NCBI RefSeq assembly: GCF_000550785.1
Contig: NZ_CP004350.1
Coordinates: 848,009 to 912,008, forward strand
Source of the DNA: Corynebacterium casei LMG S-19264
GTDB lineage: Bacteria > Actinomycetota > Actinomycetes > Mycobacteriales > Mycobacteriaceae
DNA: 64,000 nucleotides
Direction: 5' to 3'
Below the pieces are notes generated by a model that saw only the letters and a list, made by a program, of their open reading frames with translations, did not search any database and was not told the DNA's origin. Made by a program: the position numbers and the translations under genes. Shown one piece after another: positions 1 to 7,950 of this stretch (the first letter of the stretch is position 1; each line of letters begins with the position of its first letter).

Positions 1-912
1 TCGGGTCTGGGCGTTGCACTGCCGCCAAACTCAACTATGTTCATTATTTTGGCACTACCAGCTGCATCTGGTGCATCCGCATCGTCGGTGTATGTTGCCT
101 TGGCGTGTGGTGGAGCATACGCGGTGTTGTATCGCATGCTTGTAGTGTTCTACTGGTCTCGAAAGTTCAAGATCGAAGCGACTCCGCACGAGTCTATGAA
201 ACCATTCTCGCAAGCATGGAAGGAAGGCTGGCGTTCGCCTTCAATCTTCTTGGGGATCATCATCCCGGTACTTCTGACGATTGGCCCGCTTGCTGGATAC
301 CTTGGGAAAGAAGCCATTATCGGGGAAGACGGCGTTGGTGCAATCTCGATTATTGTTTGGGTGCCGATTCTTATTACCGCGATTGCGCTGATTGAAGGTG
401 CGAACCGCATTCGTTTGAACAATATTCAGTTCAAAGCGCAGCTTCGACGTGATTCACACCAGTTTGCGACGGTGGGAATTTCATTGTTCGCAGCCTTGGC
501 TGCTGCGACAATCATGGAAGAGCTTGGAGTCGGCGGCCAGCTCTCCGGTCTTCTCGACTCTATGAATTTGCCTCGCTGGATCATGCTTATTGCGGTTGCG
601 ATTTTGGCAGTGCTTGTGGCAACTCCACTGTCGTCGACCGCGACAGCTGCTGCCGTTGGTGCACCGGCAGTTGCTGCTCTTACTGTTGTCGGTTTGGATC
701 CAACTTTGGCAATTGTTGTTGTGCTGCTGTGTACGTCTACGGAAGGAGCATCACCGCCTGTTGGCGCTCCTATCTACTTGTCGGCTGCAATGGCAGATGC
801 AGATCCGCCAAAGATGTTTGTTCCGCTCATCATCTATTTCGTTCTTCCAATGATGGCGTTGGCCTGGGTGGTTGGTATGGAATGGCTACCGATTTACGTA
901 CCCGCAAGTTAA
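1..912 (+). CDS. TRAP transporter large permease (DctM-type), 5' end outside window
   Basis: The frame is open from base 1, so the gene starts upstream of the window and only about 303 C-terminal residues are present. They form a very hydrophobic protein with repeated Gly/Ala-rich membrane segments. The opening residues GLGVALPPNST resemble the GxxxPPS loop of DctM proteins, and a second STATAAAVGAPAV/STEGASPPVGAP pair lies near the end. DctM is the 12-helix membrane subunit that moves C4-dicarboxylates or other organic acids using a sodium or proton gradient and a periplasmic-type binding protein. A small membrane gene follows 30 bp downstream. The family call comes from pattern recognition; related DctM-like permeases such as the IT superfamily cannot be excluded. 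The substrate is unknown, but the adjacent 2-hydroxyacid dehydrogenase suggests an organic acid. Confidence 0.7.
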   Translation, partial: SGLGVALPPNSTMFIILALPAASGASASSVYVALACGGAYAVLYRMLVVFYWSRKFKIEATPHESMKPFSQAWKEGWRSPSIFLGIIIPVLLTIGPLAGYLGKEAIIGEDGVGAISIIVWVPILITAIALIEGANRIRLNNIQFKAQLRRDSHQFATVGISLFAALAAATIMEELGVGGQLSGLLDSMNLPRWIMLIAVAILAVLVATPLSSTATAAAVGAPAVAALTVVGLDPTLAIVVVLLCTSTEGASPPVGAPIYLSAAMADADPPKMFVPLIIYFVLPMMALAWVVGMEWLPIYVPAS

Positions 913-942
913 GCGAAAATTGTGAGAGATAAGGAATCAGGA

Positions 943-1185
943 ATGAAATCAGTCTTTAAATTCTTCCAGGTGCTGTTTTATGTGTTTATGGTGCTTTTCC
1001 TAATCGGAGGAGCTGCAATCGTCATTATCCAAACTTTTGGAATCGTGACAGCCTCCGGTGGGACCGTTACGGGTGTAAATGAGTGGTTGAGCCCTTGGGT
1101 ATTTAGCTGTGCGACGGCTTGTGCGGTATGCGCTTTCGTGTTGAACTACTCAAAAGATATGGTGAAGCCGACAGAAGAGGAATAA
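943..1185 (+). CDS. Small two-helix membrane protein, possible TRAP accessory subunit
   Basis: This 80-residue protein has two clear hydrophobic stretches (about residues 8-32 and 46-66) and a charged tail ending in EEE. The ATG at 943 is preferred over the GTG at 922 because an AAGGA ribosome site lies seven bases upstream of it. It follows the TRAP large permease by 30 bp on the same strand and is probably cotranscribed. A DctQ small permease normally has four helices and about 160 residues, so this is either a reduced partner or a different accessory protein. I do not recognise the family. It ends only 9 bp from the stop of the convergent GntR gene. Confidence 0.6.
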   Translation: MKSVFKFFQVLFYVFMVLFLIGGAAIVIIQTFGIVTASGGTVTGVNEWLSPWVFSCATACAVCAFVLNYSKDMVKPTEEE

Positions 1186-1194
1186 CGCGAAATA

Positions 1195-1965
1195 CTACGC
1201 GAAGAGGTTCCAAATTCGTTCAACTTCTGACTCCAGGCTTGGTAATTCGCTGGAATCATCGGGATGATTCGATTGGCTGCGATTGGCTGCGATAGCTTGG
1301 CGCAGAAGTAGCTTCCCGGTTGCCGTAATATGCTCTGACATCGTTGTAAAGGCAAGTTCTGAATCCTGTGATTCGATGGCCTGAATAATGGGGACGTGTT
1401 CGGAGTGCACCTGATCCAGCGTTCGATATTGCCGCACGGTGGATGTTGACAGGATCCTGGTGTGAGCGCGAAGCTGCGCCAGGATCTTTGCACCGCGTTT
1501 CGATCTTCCTGCTGCTAACACTTGCTCGTGCAATAGTTGATCCCAATGGAAGAAGGCTGCTTCATCAGCTTTCTCAGAAGCCTGCACCATGAGTGATAAC
1601 AGTTTGTTCATGTCTTCAATTTGCTCGGGGGTCCGCAATTTAGCCGCGCGCGATGTCGCGGCGGGTTCAATTGCTAACCTCAACGCGAAGATTTCAGAAA
1701 CTTCCTCAGGCTTAGTCTTGATGATTCGGAATCCGCGATTTCGGACAAATTCGATTAGACCAGCCTCTTCAAGTCTTAAAAGCCCCTCGCGTACTGGGGA
1801 GCGTGAAATCTTGAGCATTTCAGCAAGTTGATACACGGAATACCAGGATTCGGTGTCCATCTCTCCTGACTGAACTGAATCGCGTACAAAGTCCATGACT
1901 TGGGATGACAGAGACTGACTCTGTTCTGGTACGCCCGAAGCGTGAAAGTTTGCTCGAAAATCCAA
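1195..1965 (-). CDS. GntR-family regulator, FadR/FCD subfamily
   Basis: The protein has 256 residues. An N-terminal winged helix (about residues 15-85) contains the typical SRSPVREGLLRLEEAGLIE recognition region, followed by an all-helical FCD effector domain (about 95-230) with the metal/acid-binding pattern of that family, including the LHEQVLAA and HSEHVPIIQAI histidines. It reads from a TTG at 1965 with AGGA about eight bases upstream. FCD regulators usually repress neighbouring operons for hydroxy- or carboxylic acids and are released by that acid. It is divergent from the large FAD/Fe-S dehydrogenase, and a perfect 12-bp palindrome sits between them, so that gene is the probable target, possibly with the TRAP genes. 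Confidence 0.9.
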   Translation of the reverse strand: MDFRANFHASGVPEQSQSLSSQVMDFVRDSVQSGEMDTESWYSVYQLAEMLKISRSPVREGLLRLEEAGLIEFVRNRGFRIIKTKPEEVSEIFALRLAIEPAATSRAAKLRTPEQIEDMNKLLSLMVQASEKADEAAFFHWDQLLHEQVLAAGRSKRGAKILAQLRAHTRILSTSTVRQYRTLDQVHSEHVPIIQAIESQDSELAFTTMSEHITATGKLLLRQAIAANRSQSNHPDDSSELPSLESEVERIWNLFA

Positions 1966-1978
1966 TGCTGATTCCTAT

Positions 1979-2010
1979 TATAATTGTGTCCGTTGTATGT
2001 AACATGTTAC
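1979..2010 (+). promoter_or_regulatory. Candidate promoter and GntR operator before the FAD/Fe-S dehydrogenase
   Basis: A perfect TATAAT -10 hexamer lies at 1979-1984. Downstream, at 1999-2010, is the perfect palindrome GTAACATGTTAC, where a repressor would cover the first transcribed bases. FCD-type GntR operators are usually short GT...AC dyads of this kind. No good -35 element is visible, which is common in corynebacteria. Assignment to the adjacent GntR is inference from position. Confidence 0.5.
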
Positions 2011-2064
2011 TCAACGCTGATGTCCAAGAATCAGTCATCTTCGATGAAAGTTGAGATAGCGATA

Positions 2065-4953
2065 ATGGTTAATCTACCTGAGGCTCCCCTTAATACTCTT
2101 AAGTTTGATCGGATTGATCCCAGCGTCTTCAAACGGATTGCTCGCACGGGCATGCGCGAGGATATGACCACGCGCGCAGCTTATTCTTCGGACGCGTCGA
2201 TTTTCCGGCGCATCCCCAAGGCGGTCCTTGAACCAAAGTCGGTTGAGGACATCCGCGATGGCATCGCAGTTGCAAAGGCACGCGGGTGGTCAATCATCTC
2301 CCGCGGCGGCGGCACTTCAGTCGCGGGCAATGCCATCGGCACAGGCCTGATTATTGATACCTCGCGCTATTTCAACCGCATTCTTGATATTGACGGGGAC
2401 AACCGCACGGCCACGGTCGAACCTGGCGTTGTCTGCGACGCGCTGCGCGACGCTGTTGCCGAGCACGGCCTGACTTATGGCCCCGATCCTTCCACGCACT
2501 CGCGCTGCACCATCGGCGGCATGGTGGCCAACAATGCCTGCGGTTCGCACTCAGTTGCTTATGGCACTGCGGCCGAAAACCTCGTCTCAGTCACCATCAT
2601 GTTGGCCAACGGAGAAGAGGTTACCTTCGATTCCCATGGTGTTAGCGACGAGAACATCGATAAGCAATTGCATCAGCTTGTCGATGCCCATGCCAACCTC
2701 ATCGACACCGAACTCGGCCGCTTCCCGCGGCAAGTCTCTGGCTACGGTCTGCACTATCTGTTGGATAAGCATGGTTTTGATGCCGCCAAAGCCATCGCCG
2801 GAACTGAAGGCACCGTTGGTGTCATCACCAAGATGACCGTCAAGCTCGTTGAGGTGCCCAAGGTGAAAGCCCTGGCAGTCCTGGCTTTTGAGACTGTCTA
2901 CGACGCCGCATCTGCGGCCGCACGTCTGCGTCTTCCTGGCGTTGCCACCATCGAAGGAATGGGCGGTGACCTCCTTGACGCCCTGCGCAGCAAGCGTGGC
3001 CAGGAAAAAGCCGGCGGCAATTTGCCTGGCAACCGCAAAGGTATTCCGGCCGGCGGCTGGCTCTACTGCGAGGTCGGCGGCGATAGTCTGGAAGAAGCCG
3101 AAGCACTCGCTGAAACCGTCGCCGCGTTCGTGGCCACCGTCGACTCAGTTGTTGTTTCAAATCCCCAAGAAATGCGCGAGCTCTGGCGCATCCGCGAAGC
3201 TTCCGCCGGCGTGGTCACACGCCTGCCCGACGGTGGGGAAGCGTGGCCCAACTGGGAAGACTCCGCCGTTCCACCGGAGAACCTTGCCGATTACCTGCGG
3301 GATCTCTACGCGCTGATGGACAAGTACTCCCTGCGCGGCATCCCCTTCGGCCACTTTGGCGAAGGCTGCGTGCATGTGCGCATCTCCTTCGACTTCGGCA
3401 GCGAAGAGGGAATCGAAATCTTTAACAAGTTTATGAATGAAGCCGCCGAACTGGTCTCTTCCTATGACGGTTCACTGTCCGGTGAACACGGGGATGGTCG
3501 CGCCCGCTCCGCACTGTTGGACCGGATGTACTCCGAAGAAATGCGCGCGCTGTTCAAACAGTTCAAAAACATCCTCGATCCGGATGGCCTGTTTAACCCC
3601 GGCGTCCTGGTGGACCCGGATGAGGTCACCGAGGGTCTGCGCATGGCGCCTGGTCAGCGCACATTTGAGCTGACTCCCGTGCATAAGTTCAGCCATGACC
3701 GCGGCTCAATGGTTAACGCCGTCAACCGCTGCGTGGGCGTGTCCGCGTGCCGTTCGGAAGAAAATTCCATGTGCCCGTCATTCCAGATCACCGGCGATGA
3801 GGTGCACTCTACCCGTGGCCGCGCGCGGCTTTTGTCTGAGATGTTCCGCGGTGAATCCGTTGCCGATGGTTACAAGTCCGAGGAGGTCCTCGAGGCTCTT
3901 GACCTGTGCCTATCGTGCAAAGCGTGTGCCTCTGAATGTCCCGTCAACGTGGACATGGCCACCTACAAGTCGGAGTTTCTGCACAAGCACTATAAGGGCA
4001 AAATACGTCCGATGGCGCATTACATGATGGGCTGGCTGCCGCTGCTGGGCCACATTGCCCACAAGGTTCCGCTGCTCCCGCGCATAATCGATATGTCCAT
4101 GCGCACGCCGGTTCTCAAGACCATCATCGCGAAAGTCGGCGGCTTGGACACCTCACGCCCGCTTATCCGTTTCGCGCCATCCTCCCTGCGCAAGTGGCAT
4201 AAGAAGCGTAGCAACAACCAGGCAACCAAAACTGTGGTCCTGTGGCCAGACTCTTTCAACGCCTCACTGGATACTTCACCGGCGACTGCTGCGGTCGAGG
4301 TCCTTGAAGCACTCGGCTTCAACGTGGAAATTCCCCAGGAATTTGTCTGCTGCGGGCTGACCTGGCATTCCACCGGTCAGCTGGACATGACTCAGCGTGT
4401 GCTCAAGCAGACCGCCAAGGTGATGAAGCCATACACGGATCGTGGCTTGACCGTGATCGGCATTGAGCCTTCCTGCACCGTCATGTTGAAAGGCGAGGCA
4501 ACAGAGCTTTCCGATGACCCCGCCATCCACCAACTAGCCAAATCCACTGTCTCGTTTGCGGAATTCGTCGCGCCGCTCATCAAAGAAAAGGTCGATTCCG
4601 GTGAGATTCAGCCCGCGAATATCAGCGCGCTAACCCAGGTACATTGCCACGAGAAGTCACTCGGCGACCCGCAACATTCCGCCAAGCTTCTCGATGCCCT
4701 CGGCGTCTCCCAATCCGACATCGAAACCGGCTGCTGCGGTCTTGCCGGTAACTGGGGCTTTGAGAAGGGCCACGCTGAGATGTCCATGGCTCTTGGCGAG
4801 CGCGAGCTTTTCCCCAAAGTCCGCGATGCCGGCGCCCAAGGCAACGCCGTCATCGCCGACGGCTTTTCCTGCCGCACCCACATCGACCAGGGCACGGGAG
4901 TCGCCCCTCAACACGTTGCAGAAATTGTGCGCAATGTGTTGAAGGGCGACTGA
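2065..4953 (+). CDS. FAD-binding and Fe-S 2-hydroxyacid dehydrogenase (GlcD/GlpC-type fusion)
   Basis: With the start at ATG 2065 (alternatives 2044 and 2020; no strong ribosome site favours any) the protein has 962 residues. The N-terminal half is a GlcD-like flavoprotein: FAD_binding_4 with RGGGTSVAGNAIG and GGMVANNACGS, then the FAD-oxidase C domain ending in LSGEHGDGRARS. The second half carries two ferredoxin-type cysteine clusters near residues 555 and 615 (CLSCKACASECP) and two CCG motifs near 762 and 890, as in GlpC/LldE. The same architecture is found in E. coli YdiJ (D-2-hydroxyglutarate dehydrogenase) and bacterial D-lactate dehydrogenases. It probably oxidises a D-2-hydroxyacid at the membrane and passes electrons to quinone. 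The exact substrate cannot be told. Codons look more GC-rich than in the flanking genes. Confidence 0.88.
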   Translation: MVNLPEAPLNTLKFDRIDPSVFKRIARTGMREDMTTRAAYSSDASIFRRIPKAVLEPKSVEDIRDGIAVAKARGWSIISRGGGTSVAGNAIGTGLIIDTSRYFNRILDIDGDNRTATVEPGVVCDALRDAVAEHGLTYGPDPSTHSRCTIGGMVANNACGSHSVAYGTAAENLVSVTIMLANGEEVTFDSHGVSDENIDKQLHQLVDAHANLIDTELGRFPRQVSGYGLHYLLDKHGFDAAKAIAGTEGTVGVITKMTVKLVEVPKVKALAVLAFETVYDAASAAARLRLPGVATIEGMGGDLLDALRSKRGQEKAGGNLPGNRKGIPAGGWLYCEVGGDSLEEAEALAETVAAFVATVDSVVVSNPQEMRELWRIREASAGVVTRLPDGGEAWPNWEDSAVPPENLADYLRDLYALMDKYSLRGIPFGHFGEGCVHVRISFDFGSEEGIEIFNKFMNEAAELVSSYDGSLSGEHGDGRARSALLDRMYSEEMRALFKQFKNILDPDGLFNPGVLVDPDEVTEGLRMAPGQRTFELTPVHKFSHDRGSMVNAVNRCVGVSACRSEENSMCPSFQITGDEVHSTRGRARLLSEMFRGESVADGYKSEEVLEALDLCLSCKACASECPVNVDMATYKSEFLHKHYKGKIRPMAHYMMGWLPLLGHIAHKVPLLPRIIDMSMRTPVLKTIIAKVGGLDTSRPLIRFAPSSLRKWHKKRSNNQATKTVVLWPDSFNASLDTSPATAAVEVLEALGFNVEIPQEFVCCGLTWHSTGQLDMTQRVLKQTAKVMKPYTDRGLTVIGIEPSCTVMLKGEATELSDDPAIHQLAKSTVSFAEFVAPLIKEKVDSGEIQPANISALTQVHCHEKSLGDPQHSAKLLDALGVSQSDIETGCCGLAGNWGFEKGHAEMSMALGERELFPKVRDAGAQGNAVIADGFSCRTHIDQGTGVAPQHVAEIVRNVLKGD

Positions 4954-4964
4954 GTGAGTTTCGA

Positions 4965-6368
4965 CTATTTCACTGGAGGAGTAACTTCAGGGGAAACTTC
5001 GTCTTCGCGGTCACCTGCCTTATGTGCCGCGATGCGGTCGAGCAGATTTTTCTCTGCAACCTTGACCTCTTGGTAGTGGCGAGGAGAGATGACGATGGAA
5101 GAAATGAGTGACAGTACCGCTGTACCAATGAAGAAGTACATTGGAGTACGAATATCGTCGGTTAGATTGACCAGGTAGGTTGCGATGAACGGTGCAGAGC
5201 CACCGAATACTGCTACTGGAATGTTGTAGGCCATGGAGATGCCAGTTGCGCGAATCTGAGTAGGAATCAGATCGGTCATGATTGCGTATGGCATTGAAGA
5301 ATAGAGTCCGAACAGCACTGCGCAGCACATGAACGGTAGGAAAATTGAGCCTGGGGTTGCACCAGGCGCTGACGTGAAGAACCACCATAATGCTGGGATG
5401 GTCAGGGCCGACGTGGAGATGAGCAGTGGACGTCGACCGTAGAGATCCGAGAGCAACCCGCCGAGCGGCATGAGACACGCAGCGGTGAAACCAGCAGCGG
5501 TGATGAACCAGAATCGGGTCGAAGTGCTGAATCCCAACGTGTTCACAAAGTAAGTGGATGCGTAGGTGAGGATCATGTAGAACATGGATGCCAAGAGCGC
5601 AATCGAGCATGCGACCAGAAGCAAGTTACGGCTCCATGCGAAACAAGCTCGAATAGGAGACTTTTCCTGGAATCCAGACTTAGAGATGACTTCAAACTGT
5701 GCTGAATCCTCGAGTCGTGAACGAATGTACGCAGCCATTAGACCCAGCGGTCCAGCCACGAGGAATGGAATACGCCAGCCGTACTCCTGCATCGCTGTCT
5801 CACCTAGGATCGCTGCGAGACCATTCGCGACAATTGAGCCAAGGAGAAGACCGGAGACCGCAATCGTCATCAGCAGGGAAGTCGCAAGGCCGCGACGCTT
5901 TTCGCCGCCGAATTCAGCGACGTATGAAGTAACCGTACCGATCTCACCGCCAGCGGAGAGTCCCTGGAGACAGCGGGCGAGAATCAACAGTGCGGGAGCA
6001 AAGATTCCGACGGATGCATAGGTCGGCATGAGACCAATGGCGAAGGTGGATCCTGACATCAAGAACATGACGAGAGCCATCGTGTTCTTTCGGCCAATGC
6101 GGTCACCAAGTGGACCGAATACAAGTCCACCGAGTGGACGCATAAAGAAGGAGAGCGCGAAAGTTGCAAATGATGACAACAGTGCGATCGCTGGTGTGGA
6201 TGCTGCGAAGAATGCGGTACCGACATAGACGGCCACGAAGCCATAAACACCGTAGTCGTACCATTCAATTAGGTGCCCAGCGATAGCGCCGATGAATGCT
6301 TTGCGCTTCTGCTTCTTCGTCCTTTCGGGCTGGATTGCTTCCTGAGCCGGTCGAATCGTTTGAGTCAT
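4965..6368 (-). CDS. MFS transporter, metabolite:H+ symporter (MHS) family
   Basis: The protein has 467 residues from ATG 6368, which is preceded by AAGG eight bases upstream; an extension to 6521 would run across the intergenic region up to the divergent gene. It has twelve predicted helices with MHS/ProP signatures: IGAIAGHLIEWYDYGVYGF in the first helix, MRPLGGLVFGPLGDRIGRK in the 2-3 loop, and RCLQGLSAGGEIGT in helix 4. MHS proteins take up organic acids, osmolytes or shikimate with protons. It ends 11 bp from the stop of the FAD/Fe-S dehydrogenase and is divergent from a PucR-type regulator, so it probably supplies a carboxylate to this module. Confidence 0.9.
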   Translation of the reverse strand: MTQTIRPAQEAIQPERTKKQKRKAFIGAIAGHLIEWYDYGVYGFVAVYVGTAFFAASTPAIALLSSFATFALSFFMRPLGGLVFGPLGDRIGRKNTMALVMFLMSGSTFAIGLMPTYASVGIFAPALLILARCLQGLSAGGEIGTVTSYVAEFGGEKRRGLATSLLMTIAVSGLLLGSIVANGLAAILGETAMQEYGWRIPFLVAGPLGLMAAYIRSRLEDSAQFEVISKSGFQEKSPIRACFAWSRNLLLVACSIALLASMFYMILTYASTYFVNTLGFSTSTRFWFITAAGFTAACLMPLGGLLSDLYGRRPLLISTSALTIPALWWFFTSAPGATPGSIFLPFMCCAVLFGLYSSMPYAIMTDLIPTQIRATGISMAYNIPVAVFGGSAPFIATYLVNLTDDIRTPMYFFIGTAVLSLISSIVISPRHYQEVKVAEKNLLDRIAAHKAGDREDEVSPEVTPPVK

Positions 6369-6495
6369 GTTGGACAACCTTTGCGTATCGGGGTGTGGGG
6401 GAAGGGAGATTCGGCTCGCATTTGCCGATGTGACAACTATGACGTGAGACACAAATGTCTTCAATGGATAAAGTTCTAATCTCTGACAAAACGAT

Positions 6496-6511
6496 TTGTA
6501 ATTTTCTACAA
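6496..6511. promoter_or_regulatory. Inverted repeat before the PucR-type gene
   Basis: The dyad TTGTA-N6-TACAA ends eight bases before the start codon of the PucR-type regulator, in the region shared with the divergent MHS symporter (6369-6519). Its spacing and symmetry suit binding by a dimeric regulator, perhaps autoregulation. Its role is inferred. Confidence 0.35.
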
Positions 6512-6519
6512 TTAGCTCC

Positions 6520-7665
6520 ATGAATGATATTCATTACTCCACTATTAGTTCGGTCTTGTCGCGACTAAAGCTCGAGCATGAAGAATTAGTAGTTTCTGCG
6601 GTTAATCGCATCTACAAAGAAATGCCTGAATATGCTCATGTTGAGCGGTCGGATTTGGTCAATACTGTTGGCGAGATTATCGATCTTGTGTTGGACCAGA
6701 TCGGGCTAGGGACCGTACCGGACTGGACTTCTAGCCTGCCATTGGAATCGGTGGTCACACGCAGGATTGGGCAGAATATCGGTGTTGACTCGGTAATGCG
6801 TGGGCACCGGTTGACGCTTGCCTCAGCGCAGGACAGATTCAAGCAATACTCAGGCGAAATGGGTCTTCCATTTGATGACCGTTTAGAGGTCTTGGAAGTG
6901 TTTTGGGCTATGAGCGAGAAGCTGATGACAGCTGTCGCACGTGATTATCGCCAGTACTCTGCGGGGGAGATTATGCACCGTAGGTCGGAGAAGAATGAAC
7001 TAATCATGCTGTTGCTTTCTTCTGAGCCAGACACAATTGCGATTGTAAATCGTGCCCGCAATCTTTCACTTGACTCAACATCTCAATACCGGGTTATCGT
7101 CGGATTTGATGGCGGAATGGAATGGATGGACCTGGTGGAAAGGGCCTGTTCAACGGGAGATTCTCCCGCTGTTGCCGGTGAGTTTGATGGGCTTCTTGCT
7201 GCGATTGTTCCCGCAAGTCCAGTACGTCCGAGCCATCCCAATCTGCTATTCGCCGTAGGTGATCCGCGTACTCTGAGTGGGCTACCGGAATCAATGACAG
7301 AGGCAATTCAGGTCAGAGACTCGCTGCCAAAGGGATCCTTCGGGTGGCATGATGTGCGCTCTCAGTCCTGGCGTCTCGCCGTTCCAGGCATGCCGTCGAT
7401 TGAGCGATTGGTTCAAACAAATTTCTTGCAGCCTCTGGCAGACGAACCCGATGGGGGAGCGATGCTTCTCGACTCAGTTTGGTCATTCATTGAAGCAGGA
7501 TTTAGCTATCGCAAAGCAAGTGAGGCGCTCTTTGTGCACGAAAACACGTTGCGTTATCGCATTTCCAAGTTTGAGGAACTAACGAGTCGTTCCTTAATTG
7601 AAGTGGATACCCGTATGGAATTGGCTTGGCTTAACCACCTAGAGCTTTTAGGGAAAGACCACTAG
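6520..7665 (+). CDS. PucR/CdaR-type helix-turn-helix regulator
   Basis: This 381-residue protein has no recognisable effector domain at its N-terminus. Its C-terminus is a PucR-type HTH_30 domain (about residues 320-375) with the diagnostic FSYRKASEALFVHENTLRYR pattern. This family includes CdaR (glycerate/galactarate) and PucR (purine catabolism) and usually activates adjacent catabolic or transport genes. It is divergent from the MHS symporter, the likely target. The middle part (about 170-300) resembles the GGDEF-like degenerate region common in these regulators. Confidence 0.85.
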   Translation: MNDIHYSTISSVLSRLKLEHEELVVSAVNRIYKEMPEYAHVERSDLVNTVGEIIDLVLDQIGLGTVPDWTSSLPLESVVTRRIGQNIGVDSVMRGHRLTLASAQDRFKQYSGEMGLPFDDRLEVLEVFWAMSEKLMTAVARDYRQYSAGEIMHRRSEKNELIMLLLSSEPDTIAIVNRARNLSLDSTSQYRVIVGFDGGMEWMDLVERACSTGDSPAVAGEFDGLLAAIVPASPVRPSHPNLLFAVGDPRTLSGLPESMTEAIQVRDSLPKGSFGWHDVRSQSWRLAVPGMPSIERLVQTNFLQPLADEPDGGAMLLDSVWSFIEAGFSYRKASEALFVHENTLRYRISKFEELTSRSLIEVDTRMELAWLNHLELLGKDH

Positions 7666-7894
7666 TCCAACCCTACTTTTGGAAATATTCCCGTCGTAGA
7701 GTACGAAATGTTCAATTCTCGTACTCTTGTCGAATTTTCCAGTTAAGGACTAGATTCTAGAAAGAAGCGACTTTGAGTTGGCGCAGAGGCGACTGAACGA
7801 AGAGATTCCGATTGGCGGAACTCTGAAATGCTACTCGGTTATACCCAAACCGATATTGTTTGTGGAAGCACTGAACTTGGTAGGCGACATAGCC

Positions 7895-7934
7895 AAAGCG
7901 GGAGAGCGACCTCAACCAGTCGCCCTCCCGCTTT
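7895..7934 (+). terminator. Strong hairpin terminator in 7666-7950
   Basis: Sixteen-base arms (7895-7910 and 7919-7934) pair with a single mismatch around an eight-base loop. The right arm ends in TTTT, and the left arm begins AAA so that the reverse strand also ends in a short U run. It lies between the converging PucR-type gene and MMPL gene and could serve both. The rest of 7666-7950 shows no convincing gene or RNA. Confidence 0.75.
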
Positions 7935-7950
7935 TCTGCTAGCCAGAGTT

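Noticed and set aside
6421..6460. Possible GlxR (CRP-type) site near TGTGACAACTATGACG
   Set aside because: Only one half-site fits the TGTGA-N6-TCACA consensus, so it was not listed.
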